Shown here one piece after another: positions 1 through 9,884 of a DNA stretch of 22,514 bases. This DNA comes from Nemertoderma westbladi (lineage: Eukaryota > Xenacoelomorpha > Nemertodermatida > Nemertodermatidae). A program made the position numbers and the translations under genes. The notes under the pieces were generated by a model. That model saw only the letters and a list, made by a program, of their open reading frames with translations. It had not been told where the DNA came from and did no database searches. Within the stretch, counting starts at the first letter, position 1. Every line of letters starts with the position of its first letter. The stretch covers positions 1 to 22,514 of the forward strand of contig JAUCBJ010006285.1 in the NCBI GenBank assembly GCA_032718475.1, read 5' to 3'.

Positions 1-158
1 CCTTTTACTTACACTTAGATTCAAAACAATTTACGTGATCATCAGTAAATGCGACTCAGGACGTACAAATAGGATATCAATGTCAGTGTCAGTGTAAGCA
101 TATTCTAAAGTGGTTGATTGATATATAATTAGCAATTAGGTATTTTAATTGTATTACT

Positions 159-186
159 TATATATATATATATATATATATATATA
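159..186. repeat. (TA)n microsatellite
   Basis: About 14 uninterrupted TA dinucleotides. The surrounding 1-402 stretch is AT-rich and shows no gene or other recognisable element. Confidence 0.95.
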
Positions 187-402
187 ATGTACACAAAAAA
201 GTTTCAAATTTAAATTTGCTTTTAATAAAAAGTTTATCTTTAAACTTGGAGTTTCCGTAATACACTGGACTGGTTATAAATTCAATATTATAAAGCTAAT
301 ACAAAATTCACTTAAGCCAAATGGCATTACTTACGGCACAACTTAATACGCTTTCCCTCGAACAATTTGTGATCTTACCCTATTTAACATTTAAATGAGG
401 AG

Positions 403-460
403 CTACATGTATAACAACTACACCATGTACTGGAATATAGTGTCGTAATTCAGTGACACG

Positions 461-501
<41 letters not shown>

Positions 502-1410
502 CAAATTTTTCTACAAATCTTAATGATATTGCATGAAATTTGAAACAGAGATAGTTTCACCTCCCGACCACTACTGACTGGGAGAGCCAGAATTTTATTT
601 TTGCTTTCAATCTTTAGCTACAAGCGTTTGAAAAAAGTGTCTCTTGCGATATTACACCTGTTACACCGCAGTAATTTTTCAATGTTAGAGTGATTTATAG
701 GTACAGTTAGAAAGCTGGCCATACAATGACTCCAAATATATATCACAATGTGAATTTCGTCGTAAAATAGCTAAGATGTGAGTGTTCGAAAGTTGCATGG
801 TTTTACACGTCTGCGCAAGGCTATTTTATTCTATTTTATAAATACACCATAATCTAGAACATTTTGTTTATGTATGAATAGCTACAGAATAGTATGATTA
901 TAGAGTTATTGCATTGTTGCCCAGCTACGTAGGGGATAAACAAAATGTTCTAGAATAAATATGGTGTATTTATTAAATATAATAAATAACCTCGCGCAGG
1001 TGTAAAACCATGCAACTTTAGAACGCTCATATCAGCTGTTTTTATGACGAAATTCAGATTGTGATACTTGGAATCCTTGTATGGCCAGCTTTCTAACTGT
1101 ACCTATAAATCACTATACTATATACCACTATATCTATATGTAAATATATCACTATAAATCACTATAGAAAAATAACTGCGGTGTAACTGGTGTAATATCG
1201 CTGGAGACACTTTTTTTAAACGCTTGTAGCTAAAGATTGAAAGCAAAAATAAAAATCCTGGAAGAGGAAGGTGAAACTAACTTTGTTTCAAATTTCATGC
1301 AATCTCATTAAGATTTGTAGAAAAATTCTACAATAGGGGGGGGGGGGGGGGGGGGGGCATGTACCTGAATAACGAGACTATATTCCTGGACATGGTACAA
1401 CTATGTGTAG
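403..1410. mobile_element. ~1 kb foldback (palindromic) element with internal poly-C/poly-G tracts
   Basis: The left half (403 to about 870) and the right half (about 938 to 1410) are reverse complements over roughly 470 bp with scattered mismatches and small indels. Matching landmarks include TGGCCATACA near 717 against TGTATGGCCA near 1078, CTAGAACATTTTGTTTA at 854 against TAAACAAAATGTTCTAG at 937, and AATATAG at 434 against CTATATT at 1378. Each arm carries a long C/G homopolymer about 60 bp from its outer end (C38 at 461-498, G22 at 1336-1357). The unpaired centre is about 67 bp. No ORF is present. A clear target duplication was not found, so the ends are approximate. A second, deleted copy at 13740-13976 shows that this is a mobile family rather than a one-off palindrome. 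Confidence 0.85.
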
Positions 1411-2820
1411 CAAGTATTATAGTCTTAATTGTTTTTTTCTATTGTTTTTTTGTTCTTTTATTTCTAATTGTTTTCTTCTTTTTTTTATATTGTTTGTTCA
1501 AACTGTAATTTTTTTAATAAGTATTGTTGGTGATGGTACTAGTAGATAGATACATCTTTTAGATGAATTTATTATGTGCCTCGTATATGGCAGTCTGTAA
1601 ACGTTTGATAACAAAATACTTTTAGAATTTCATATTTATTTACAGTTTAAATTCGTGTTTTTGGAATTTAAATTATAAAAATACAAATTATTTAGTATTC
1701 ACATTACTTGGAATAAATTCTAATGAATAATATTTCACATAAATTTGGAATTTAAGAATTCTGTGATATTTTAATCCATGCCTGACTGAATACACCCTGA
1801 ATACTCTGTGACACTTCAAAAAATATTTTTATTTATAAATTTATTTTCAATAGCGTAATTCGTTAGTCAATTAGTCTGACGACTTCTAGAGTAATTGTAT
1901 CTGTCTTTGAAATTAATCATGTTGCCGATATATTTAATGCAGTGAGTGAATGTGTAGGTAGGTACTGTTGTAGTAATATGTCAATATTAATTTTTATTTA
2001 ATTATATTTGTATCTAAATAGTATTTGGTGCGTATATATTAATATGTTATGTGCAGCTATCATTTTTGTATCTACACTAACTATATCTTGCGGTACCTGT
2101 GGTGTCCATCTATAATTATTATCATATCAATTTAAAATGTTGAAACTTAAAATATATAATCAATATATTATTTAATATTAATATATTTACGTTTGAAATA
2201 AATGGTTATTAATTTTTTAATAACATGATTTTCGTAAATGCTCAGCGACTTTAAGTTCATTTATATTAAAACTTAACTAAATGAAAAATGTCCGTTAATC
2301 TAAAGTCTAGCTTCTTGTTACCAGTACCTGGTTGGTTAGGAAGGTAAAGCTGAGTGACGGAACCCACAAAAACAATTATTCTTCATTAATTATCCTTTGC
2401 TTTGGTATCAATTTCCTTTGTCAAATGGAAACCCATAGGCTACAGTGCTTCCGAACCAACTGGTGTGTTAATTTTTAATTGGAATGTTTAAATTTTTTGC
2501 AACTCTTATTAATCTTAAGGGACGGAATCAACCAGCGGCTGTGTAAGTATGGAGCTCTTAGTCAGTAATTATTATTCTAACTAAAACACCTGCTGAAAAT
2601 AGGTTTTACCGGTAGCTGCATAATTACACCGAGGATTGTTGGTTTGTGGCTTCTGGTAGGTTCATGTCATTCTGGAGTCACTACCAAAATCGATATTAGT
2701 TTAAGAAAAAAAACAATCATTATTCCCAACTTTGTGTGATTTCTTAATATACTGTAGTGGAAACTATATGGTAAGCGTTAAAAGTAGTAAGCAATATTAA
2801 GAATTTCACAGGGAAATTAG
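1411..2820. other. AT-rich gene-free interval
   Basis: About 1.4 kb of AT-rich sequence with T-rich runs near 1430-1520. No ORF, RNA gene or clear repeat structure was recognised. Confidence 0.6.
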
Positions 2821-2821
2821 A

Positions 2822-2932
2822 CCCCCCCCCCCCCCCCCCCCCTCCTAGAATAAGTCCACTGTGCAATTTTTTCTAGGAAATTTAGCCAGGGGGCAATTTT
2901 TTCCTTAGTAAATCATGCCCCCCCCCCCCCCC
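2822..2932. repeat. Paired poly-C tracts with a duplicated C-tract/CAATTTTTTC spacer
   Basis: C21 (2822-2842) and C15 (2918-2932) flank a spacer in which the word GCAATTTTTTC occurs twice (near 2862 and 2893). It reads as a decayed low-complexity tandem array. The short ORFs that run through it are composition artefacts. Confidence 0.75.
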
Positions 2933-3008
2933 ATCCTCAGGACAATTTGCCTCCCTCAAAAGACTGGAAACTGGTACGATACCGGTGTGGGGGGTGCGGT
3001 GTGGGAGT

Positions 3009-3147
3009 GGGGTGGGTTTGTAATCAATCTCAGAGTCAGATGGAAGGGGGTAGGGGACTGGTTGATTATTATTACTGGGAGGTGGGGTGGGTTTGTAATC
3101 TCAGAGTCAGATGGGAGGGGGTATGGGACTGGTTGATTAGTATTACT
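3009..3147. repeat. G-rich tandem duplication, two copies of ~70 bp
   Basis: Two adjacent units (3009-3078 and 3083-3147) share GGTGGGTTTGTAATC, TCAGAGTCAGATGG and GGGACTGGTTGATTA. Copy 1 has four extra bases (AATC) after the first shared word. The overlapping proline- and glycine-rich ORFs are repeat translations, not genes. Confidence 0.9.
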
Positions 3148-3159
3148 AACAATAAATGA

Positions 3160-3208
3160 AACTGTAACCTGTTATATTGATTTTAATTTATTGTTTTGGT
3201 TAGAATAA
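3160..3208 (+). repeat. Dispersed repeat, copy 1 (about 49 bp)
   Basis: This segment is closely similar to 16513-16561: AACTGTAA.CTGTT.TATTGATTTT followed by TTTATTGTTTTGGTTAGAATA. A shorter piece of the same sequence lies inverted at 20503-20525. Two of the three copies lie next to C- or G-rich tracts, so it may be the end of an unidentified element. Confidence 0.75.
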
Positions 3209-3209
3209 C

Positions 3210-4457
3210 GTGCCACTGTAACCTTCTCCTTTCAGTTAATTGATAAATTTAACATGAAGACGATATATTAATTCACCGAGATCTAATCTCTACTATAATC
3301 TTCGCCGCGCTCTGATTTTAAACTTCCCGCTCTGTAATTTAAAGAAAGGGTTACCGATATGCTGTGGATGGAATAATTTAATTAAATAGTTATTGTTTGT
3401 TTTAATCTTTTGTTTTTAGAATTAAAGAAAGCATAAATAAATAAATTGAATACAACAAACAGCACATATATAAATGCAACGTTTAATATACTAAAAAAAA
3501 AACTAAAAGTTAAGACTAAAAAGCTTAGATTAAAAAGCTTAACATAGCGAACGTAAACGTAATGGTATGATGCGTCCTACATGTGCAGAGAGATAGCATA
3601 ATTTAATTCATTCAGGACTTTTTACAACAAAGTTTATTTGTTATTTTATGTGTCTATTTACGCTGCGTGTCCGTTTCGGAGTTAAGAAACTATTAAAATA
3701 ACGTGTTTCCCGAAAAATCACCTTGCCAAAAAATGATTTAAAAATACTAACTAGATTACATTAATAAATTAAAATGTAACGAGCGAAATCCAAATTCATG
3801 GTTAGCATTCAAGACTCCCCGCTAAACCTCACTGTAACTTATAGATCTTTCTATACAACTACTAATAATACTCCAACTAACTACTATATTAAATCGCTTA
3901 CAGGCTAAATTAAATACAGAATAATAACTACTTCATAATCCAACATAGATCGCACCAATTACAAAAAGTCAAACGGCATAGTATAAAAACCCTATCGTAG
4001 TAATTATATTTAATTAATTATATAAGTAATCGTTGGTTTATTATTTATTATAAGTGACACAATTTAATAACAAAGATCAATACGTTTATTACAACTTAAT
4101 CAATTTGTAGCAATGTGTTGGGCTGGGCACATACGATGTAACATTTCTTGAGGAAACTGAATAAAAAATATAACTAATATATGAGTAGAAAATGTTGATT
4201 GTGGACAGCCAAACCCTTAATTGTACACGTGCCTGAGATTTGAGAAAGGGCATGCACTAAACCCCTAGCAGGTGTGAGAGCGTGTGGAGCTATATAATTA
4301 GCCAATAGAAACGAAAGCATTGTGTTTGTGGGAGGCAATACAACAATTATATGTCACAGTTATAAAATATTTAAGGATATAATCTACACCCCCACTTATA
4401 CTTATAGTATTTCGTATATTATTATACCGGTTAGGTGTTGTGACGTAGCTTTGGTAA
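3210..4457. other. Gene-free interval, includes presumed Vang 3' UTR (minus strand)
   Basis: No protein or RNA gene was recognised. The part next to 4458 lies just downstream of the Vang stop on the minus strand and is probably its 3' UTR. Minus-strand AATAAA words occur at 4085-4090, 4044-4049 and 4038-4043, about 370-420 bases past the stop, and are candidate poly(A) signals. Confidence 0.45.
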
Positions 4458-6027
4458 TTAAACAGAAGTTTCACTTTGCAACCTCAGAATAAATCGATTG
4501 CGGTTTCGGGTCTATATAAGTTTCCCTGATGCGGAAGAAAGGGAGCCGGGCGACGTAGACAACGAGCGAGACCTCGGCCTGTCTGCAGACGGAAACCGAG
4601 GGCCCATCGGAGATACCGTTAACGACCTGATGGTCGCTGATGAGTTCCCAGTACTCGATGGGGTGCAGTTCGCTGGAGTTTGCGATCACGGGTCCCGGTC
4701 TCGTGTACCTCTCCAGGAAGGCCAACGCGCTGAACTCCATACTGATGGTCCAGGCGAGATGGTTGATGATATTGTCCAACGTGTAGCGATGCTGCTGTCT
4801 GGTAACACGGAGGTACTTTTGCAGAGCTCGCGCCATAGACGGGAATATCGTTTGTGCTGACTCCAACGGTTCCATAACAGACAACCCCGATGGTCTACCT
4901 TCATCGTACTCGTAACGCTTTATGTGAGCGAACGCTTCTTCCGCCGCTATTATTAGACGAGCTTCACGCTTTTTTACGCGGCGCTGGAAATCCTGCTCGT
5001 GATAGAATCGGTGGTTGTGCGTGGAGTCGCGCATTCCTAGCGGCGGCTGCGATCACAGCTCTAGACGCGCCGCTGCTCCCTGCGTCCGACGGCTCCCCGT
5101 CCAGATGGTACAGCGTGAAGCTCCCCCAGACCCCCGTTAGAGACGCTCCCGTTGCCAGGGTGATGGGACATGTTGACCAGAGCGGGGTTACTAGACTGGG
5201 AAATCTTTGTAGTACTGCTCGAGCACCCAGGATGCGGTCTCCTGCACGCTGAGCTGGCCCACGTTGTAGTACCGAGATTCCCCGTCTATGGTGCGCACCA
5301 CCTTTACTGTGTAGCAGCACCGCTGGTGTCGTATCTCTATGAAAATAAGCGCTAAGTAGTGGATAAATAGGAGCCCGTCTACAAGAGTCACTGAAAAGTC
5401 CACTATCGATTTATAGTCGCGGTCTTTATAACGAATTATGCGGAACCAAAAGAATAACCAATAGGAGACGCATAGAGTGAGGGTTAGAAGACGTAACGCC
5501 ACTTTACACATATTGATGGCAGGAAGGTAGGAGCGCGGTTGGCGGGCGTACAAACCGTAACTCCCAATCGCTAAAACGAGTAACTTAAACGCGATGCTGA
5601 TGTAGTAGCCGTCGCATGGTGTGCCGCACGGTTCCGTGTCCCACATAAGCATGGGAACCAGGAGGAAGGCTACTGGCGAAACGAACGCGACCATGCACAC
5701 GAATAGCGTGGTCATACAGGTGGCGACGTCATGGCAACGGTACCACCAGTCGCTATGGATACGGTCCCGGAAGTAGCCGGTGTAAGTGTCGCCGTGGCCG
5801 GCCCCTGAGTCACCCCCGTTGGACGAGTTCTCGTGCTCGCTCGTTAGGGTCGTTAGGGCCTCCCAGCCCCGCTGTTTCTCGTCGTTGGTCTGGGGGAGGA
5901 TCTCCAGGTTGACCACAGAGTCTCTAGACGGCGGGTTGGGTTCGCCCTCAGGGTGGTAACGGGGCGAGCCGTTCGGGCGAAGGGGCATCTCAGATTCGGA
6001 ATCCATCAGTTGGGTGAATGCAGTCAT
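4458..6027 (-). CDS. Vang: Van Gogh/Strabismus planar cell polarity membrane protein; frame broken by four +1 insertions
   Basis: Vang is a core planar cell polarity protein: a plasma-membrane scaffold that binds Prickle and, through its C-terminus, PDZ proteins, and opposes Frizzled/Dishevelled complexes. The first ORF block (5194-6027, 278 aa) has the N-terminal acidic region, a Ser/Thr cluster ALTTLTSEHENS (residues 57-68) matching the family's phosphorylated region, and four hydrophobic segments (about 101-126, 141-160, 174-196, 210-231), including VSYWLFFWFRI and SLVDALLFIHYLA-like SVTLVDGLLFIHYLA. The C-terminal block carries SRAVIAAAAR, RRVKKREARL, IFPSMARALQKYLR and AFLERY, all typical of VANGL, and ends LRLQSETSV. 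Single extra bases at 5191, 5123-5127, 5034-5035 and 4491-4495 split these blocks. Removing one base at each gives 521 aa, the vertebrate VANGL2 length. No introns are present. Met1 is at 6027, but Met8 (6006), starting MDSESE, aligns with the vertebrate start MDTES and may be the real one. Identity is near certain; whether the gene is functional depends on whether the extra bases are sequencing errors. Confidence 0.96.
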
Positions 6028-6403
6028 TGGGCGGTAGAGGGCGGCGTCTTACATTCACAGAGTGAATTTTATACGTCTTTTAATTGAAGGCAAAGCATAA
6101 ACAATAGGTAAACCAATGAGCTAACAGTTGGCTCAAGGTATAAGTAGAAGACTCAAATTTCGGACGATGGATAATCGGTTAGGTACTTGAAGAATTTTTG
6201 ATGAACATATGATAACATATGAGAGAGAACCAGAGAATCCAAGTAAATACGTTGAAATTAATTTTTAAAATATGCAATGTGTAATCTATAAAGTCTATAA
6301 GTATTCTATAAATTATAACAATAACCCTTACACAGCTACAAAATACATTTTCTTAAATTAGTTTTATATTAATCTTAAAAGTAGGTAAAATAAAATAAAC
6401 TTA
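6028..6403. other. Presumed Vang promoter/5' leader
   Basis: This is the interval upstream of Vang on the minus strand, bounded by the 6404-6918 transposon. The first ~30 bases next to the start are GC-rich (GGCGGTAGAGGGCGGCG on the plus strand), then the sequence turns AT-rich. No TATA box or other site could be assigned with confidence. Confidence 0.35.
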
Positions 6404-6918
6404 GGCCCCCCTCACACGGAGCAACTTGTTTCTGCAACTTGTTTCTGAAACTTGTTGCTGGACCCCCTCACACACAGAAACAAGTTGCTGCAACTTGTTT
6501 CTGCAACTTGTTTCCGAAACTTGTTTCAGCAACTTGTTGCTGGCCCCCCCTCACACACAGAAACTTGTTGCTGAAGAAAATAACAATTATTTCCAAATAA
6601 ATAGCTAACATGTCCAGTCATTTGTATATAATATCACATCACTCAAATTATCTAATATTAGCTAGTATCAAAATGGAATGTAATAAAAGTTTTTCAAAAA
6701 GTTGCTGGGAATATAACTTCCAGCAACTTGTTGCTGGACTCCCTCACACACAGAAATAAGTTGCGGAAACAAGTTGCAGAAACTTGTTGCTGGAGTCCTC
6801 ACACACAGAAACAAGTTTCGGAAACAAGTTGCAGCAACAAGTTTCTGTGTGTGAGGGGGTCCAGCAACAAGTTTCAGAAACAAGTTGCAGAAACAAGTTG
6901 CTCCGTGTGAGGGGGGCC
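6404..6918. mobile_element. Non-autonomous DNA transposon (MITE), 78-bp perfect TIRs, TA target duplication
   Basis: Positions 6404-6481 and 6841-6918 are perfect reverse complements over 78 bp. Both ends begin GGCCCCCCTCACACGGAGC when read inward and are flanked by TA on each side (6402-6403 and 6919-6920). The TIRs are built of repeated CAACTTGTTTCTG-type units and contain an internal echo of the terminus, CCCCCTCACACACAG, which recurs near 6548, 6743 and 6798. The AT-rich centre (about 6580-6715) has no coding capacity. A TA duplication is typical of Tc1/mariner-like and some PIF/Harbinger-related elements; the superfamily is not certain. Short ORFs inside are translations of the repeats. 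Confidence 0.93.
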
Positions 6919-6920
6919 TA

Positions 6921-7182
6921 AATCATTAACATAAATAACTTTGTAATAAATTAAAGACATTTTTTTATTAAAATAATTTTATTATCAAGTATATCAAATT
7001 AAATCATCGTTTTACTTTAATATAAAAAATAATTTTTAATACTTTTAATACATTTTAGGAAATAATTAAAATTGTATGGAAAATCCTTTAATCCTTAAAT
7101 GCTACGTGCATTATACACGGCAACGAATCAAAAACGGAAAGACCGATTAATAGATTAATAGATAGCAAATAATTCCTACTTT
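6921..7182. other. AT-rich gene-free interval
   Basis: Very AT-rich sequence with no ORF or recognisable element. Confidence 0.5.
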
Positions 7183-7185
7183 GTT

Positions 7186-7216
<31 letters not shown>

Positions 7217-7225
7217 GGGGGGGGG
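7183..7225. repeat. (TG)n followed by poly-G26
   Basis: A short TG microsatellite runs directly into an uninterrupted G26 tract (7200-7225). The proline/histidine ORF on the opposite strand is an artefact of this tract. Confidence 0.95.
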
Positions 7226-8537
7226 TACAGAGACGGAAATACACTACTCTCACAAACATCCAAGGTACGAGGTAAGACTAAACGACAACCTTCTTGGGTT
7301 TGGAATGTTGCAAATATAAGATTATTATGTAATACAAACTGTTTATCTTTCCCGCTGTAAGACAATCAATAAAATATAAAGTAAATTCCAAGAATAATAT
7401 CGATTAGTATTAACGGTACTATTCAGGGCCAAATTCCAGGAAACAGTATTATAATTATAAGCCTAGCCATTATTATTATAGCAAAAACCATTTCAGGCAG
7501 AATAAGTTCCCTATTAGTTTTCTGAACATGACAAGACTGTAGTGAGATATCGTATTAGAAATCCTTAAATAATATATTGGGAAGCAGCTGGGTTTATATC
7601 AATACCTAAAGACAGTACGTCTGCAAGTGTAGAAGGGCAGACTGCCCGTCGTCACTTCTCATTACAGACCCTCTCCCTGGGATGTAACACTACAACCAAT
7701 TACACCCAATGTATGGCACGATTCCTAGTCTGCGCACAGTAGATGATCCTGGGACACTTAATCAACCAGGATACCTGCTAGTCTGTATTAGAATTGTTCA
7801 CTAATGAATTATGTTTCAGACGAATGTTATTGAGTGAATGACTCAGCCTCGGGGCTTTAAGTTAAGTGGTAGTTGAGTGGTCTGAGCTGCTGGTATTATT
7901 GAAGGTCTACTATGTCTGTCTCCACTGGAAGTGGGAATACTTAAGTATACAATAGTGTGTCAGTGTCAGTAAGAGTAAGTACCTGTTTGTTTAAGATCTC
8001 GAGTTGCCCAGTGTCACGTCACCGTCAGCCTTCTCTCACTACTCTACAGTATTCAATTAATAATTGAATTTAAATTGGATCGCAAATTGTTGGATTCAAT
8101 ACAGATATCAATCAACAAAATGCACCAAAACCAACAACACACTAGTTATTAAAACACAAATTCCAAATATATTAGTAAAATAACAGATACAGAGTGAATC
8201 AGACTTCTAATACGATATTAATCTTAATAATTATTTGAAAACGGCTTTTCAGGATATTCAGGTGGTCGGTAAACCAATGAACACTCCCAAGTATTCCAAA
8301 CCAATAAATATTATAATTATGTTGTATATTCATTCCATCGAATAATTCTTCATCAATATATAAGTAAAAATAAAATCTACCAATACCGCCGGCTAATTGA
8401 CTTTTAACAGCTGTTGTACTGAAAGAAAAACGCTTATTTACAACTAACTCAACTCACTATATATAATACCACTACATCAAATTGCTGCTCTTGTCCAGCA
8501 AAGGTGATGATGATTAAACATCAATGGTTATTTACTG
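7226..8537. other. Gene-free interval
   Basis: About 1.3 kb without a recognisable gene. It is AT-rich with a slightly GC-richer patch at about 7610-7760 that contains a small GGGCAGACTGCCC palindrome. Nothing else could be assigned. Confidence 0.5.
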
Positions 8538-9374
8538 GTGGTTTTACGACGCGATCGCCGCAATTACAAATCTACTTATTGTAAATTCACCACGAGTAAC
8601 CAGATAAATAATATGTACGCAGCACAACAAAAGGAAAGCATTATGCAATGCAGCATAATAAAATCCCCTAAACAAACACTATTAAGAAGATTTAAAAATT
8701 TACACACGAGTGAAGAGGACGTGCCATACAATTTGGATTTATTACGGTGGATACGGGATTAGATAGTTGCACGCGATATTCCTCCTAACCACTGGTTGGG
8801 TAGGCAGGCTGGCAGTGCAGGCAATCCCGGCAACCATGCGGAACGGCTACTGTACCAAAGGGACTGATTCACCAGGGAGTGAGTATAATGGCTCGGGGGA
8901 TGACAGAGCCAGTCCGGTGTTTGCAGAGAGTGCCTGTAGTTAGCGCTTGGCCATGGATGGGGACAGCCGCGTACAAAACCACTGCTTTCCAGGAGCTGCA
9001 CTGTAAGCCGATGAATCATAGCGGCTTTGTTTTGCTCAATAGAGTGCCAAGCATTCCTTTGACAGCTCTCATGGGAATCGATATAATGAATAGTACACAC
9101 GTGAACCCTCCCTTGAGTTTCTTGACACCTTGCGTAACATATTTATTTACTACAACAGGCATTGTTAATGATTACAAACAATTATTATTGGATGTTTGAA
9201 AATGTTTCAAGGATATTTGTTTGGAAACAAAAGACCGGGGGCAACGAGAAGGTTTCTCTCTCTCTTGGTGTTGTTATTTGTCAGGCAATAAGGGTGCCAC
9301 TCTATCTTCCAAGGTTAAACACTGCAGAACTTCCGAACGCAGTGATTTACTCCACCAGTAGAATGATGACCTGA
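8538..9374. other. Unidentified region with overlapping ORFs on both strands
   Basis: Base composition is less AT-rich than the flanks, and open frames of 70-113 codons exist on both strands (for example 8538-8762 plus, 8759-9100 minus, 8879-9199 plus). None contains a motif I recognise, several use non-ATG starts, and no consistent splice signals link them. The region may be a decayed exon or transposon coding remnant. I do not call a gene here. Confidence 0.3.
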
Positions 9375-9879
9375 CAACGCAACGCTTTGTTTTCGGAATA
9401 GATAGGAAACTGCAACCGGCTCGACCACGGATATCGAAACCAGTAGTTAGTTATTCAATTCAGATTTTTAGGTAGAATTTTCACCTGTACCAGGTTGGTT
9501 ATATATAGTTAAATAAATCAATAAAGTTAACAACCTGAATTGTCCATCGTGGCCTTTATATTTGTATCTTGAACCTCGCGAGACTTTGGGAAATGTACAG
9601 CACTAGAGTTTGTGTCTATAATGAACTTTCACACGAACCTAGACTGAGTTCTGGTACAGCTGTAAAACACAATTAGTTCCTAACGACTCGGGTGGCAATT
9701 GCCGATGTTATCTGTCGTCCGCGATCCACTGCTGTCAAACTGTCCTCATATTATACCAGAACATCAGGGCGGAACGAGAAGTTGACAAAAATACTGTCTG
9801 GAATTGCTCGACCTTATTCGCTGTGATATTTGAAATATTCTCTAATTGTAGGTACTACTACTACTACTAGGATCGGAAT
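9375..9879. other. Gene-free interval
   Basis: Mixed-composition sequence with a short (TAC)n run at about 9850-9868. No ORF or other feature could be supported. Confidence 0.45.
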
Positions 9880-9884
9880 GCTGC

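Noticed and set aside
4498-5355. Plus-strand ORFs of 61-120 codons within the Vang region
   Set aside because: They are antisense shadows of the GC-rich Vang coding strand.
6426-6910. Short ORFs rich in LVAETCC / SETCC repeats
   Set aside because: They are translations of the CAACTTGTTTC units of the MITE.
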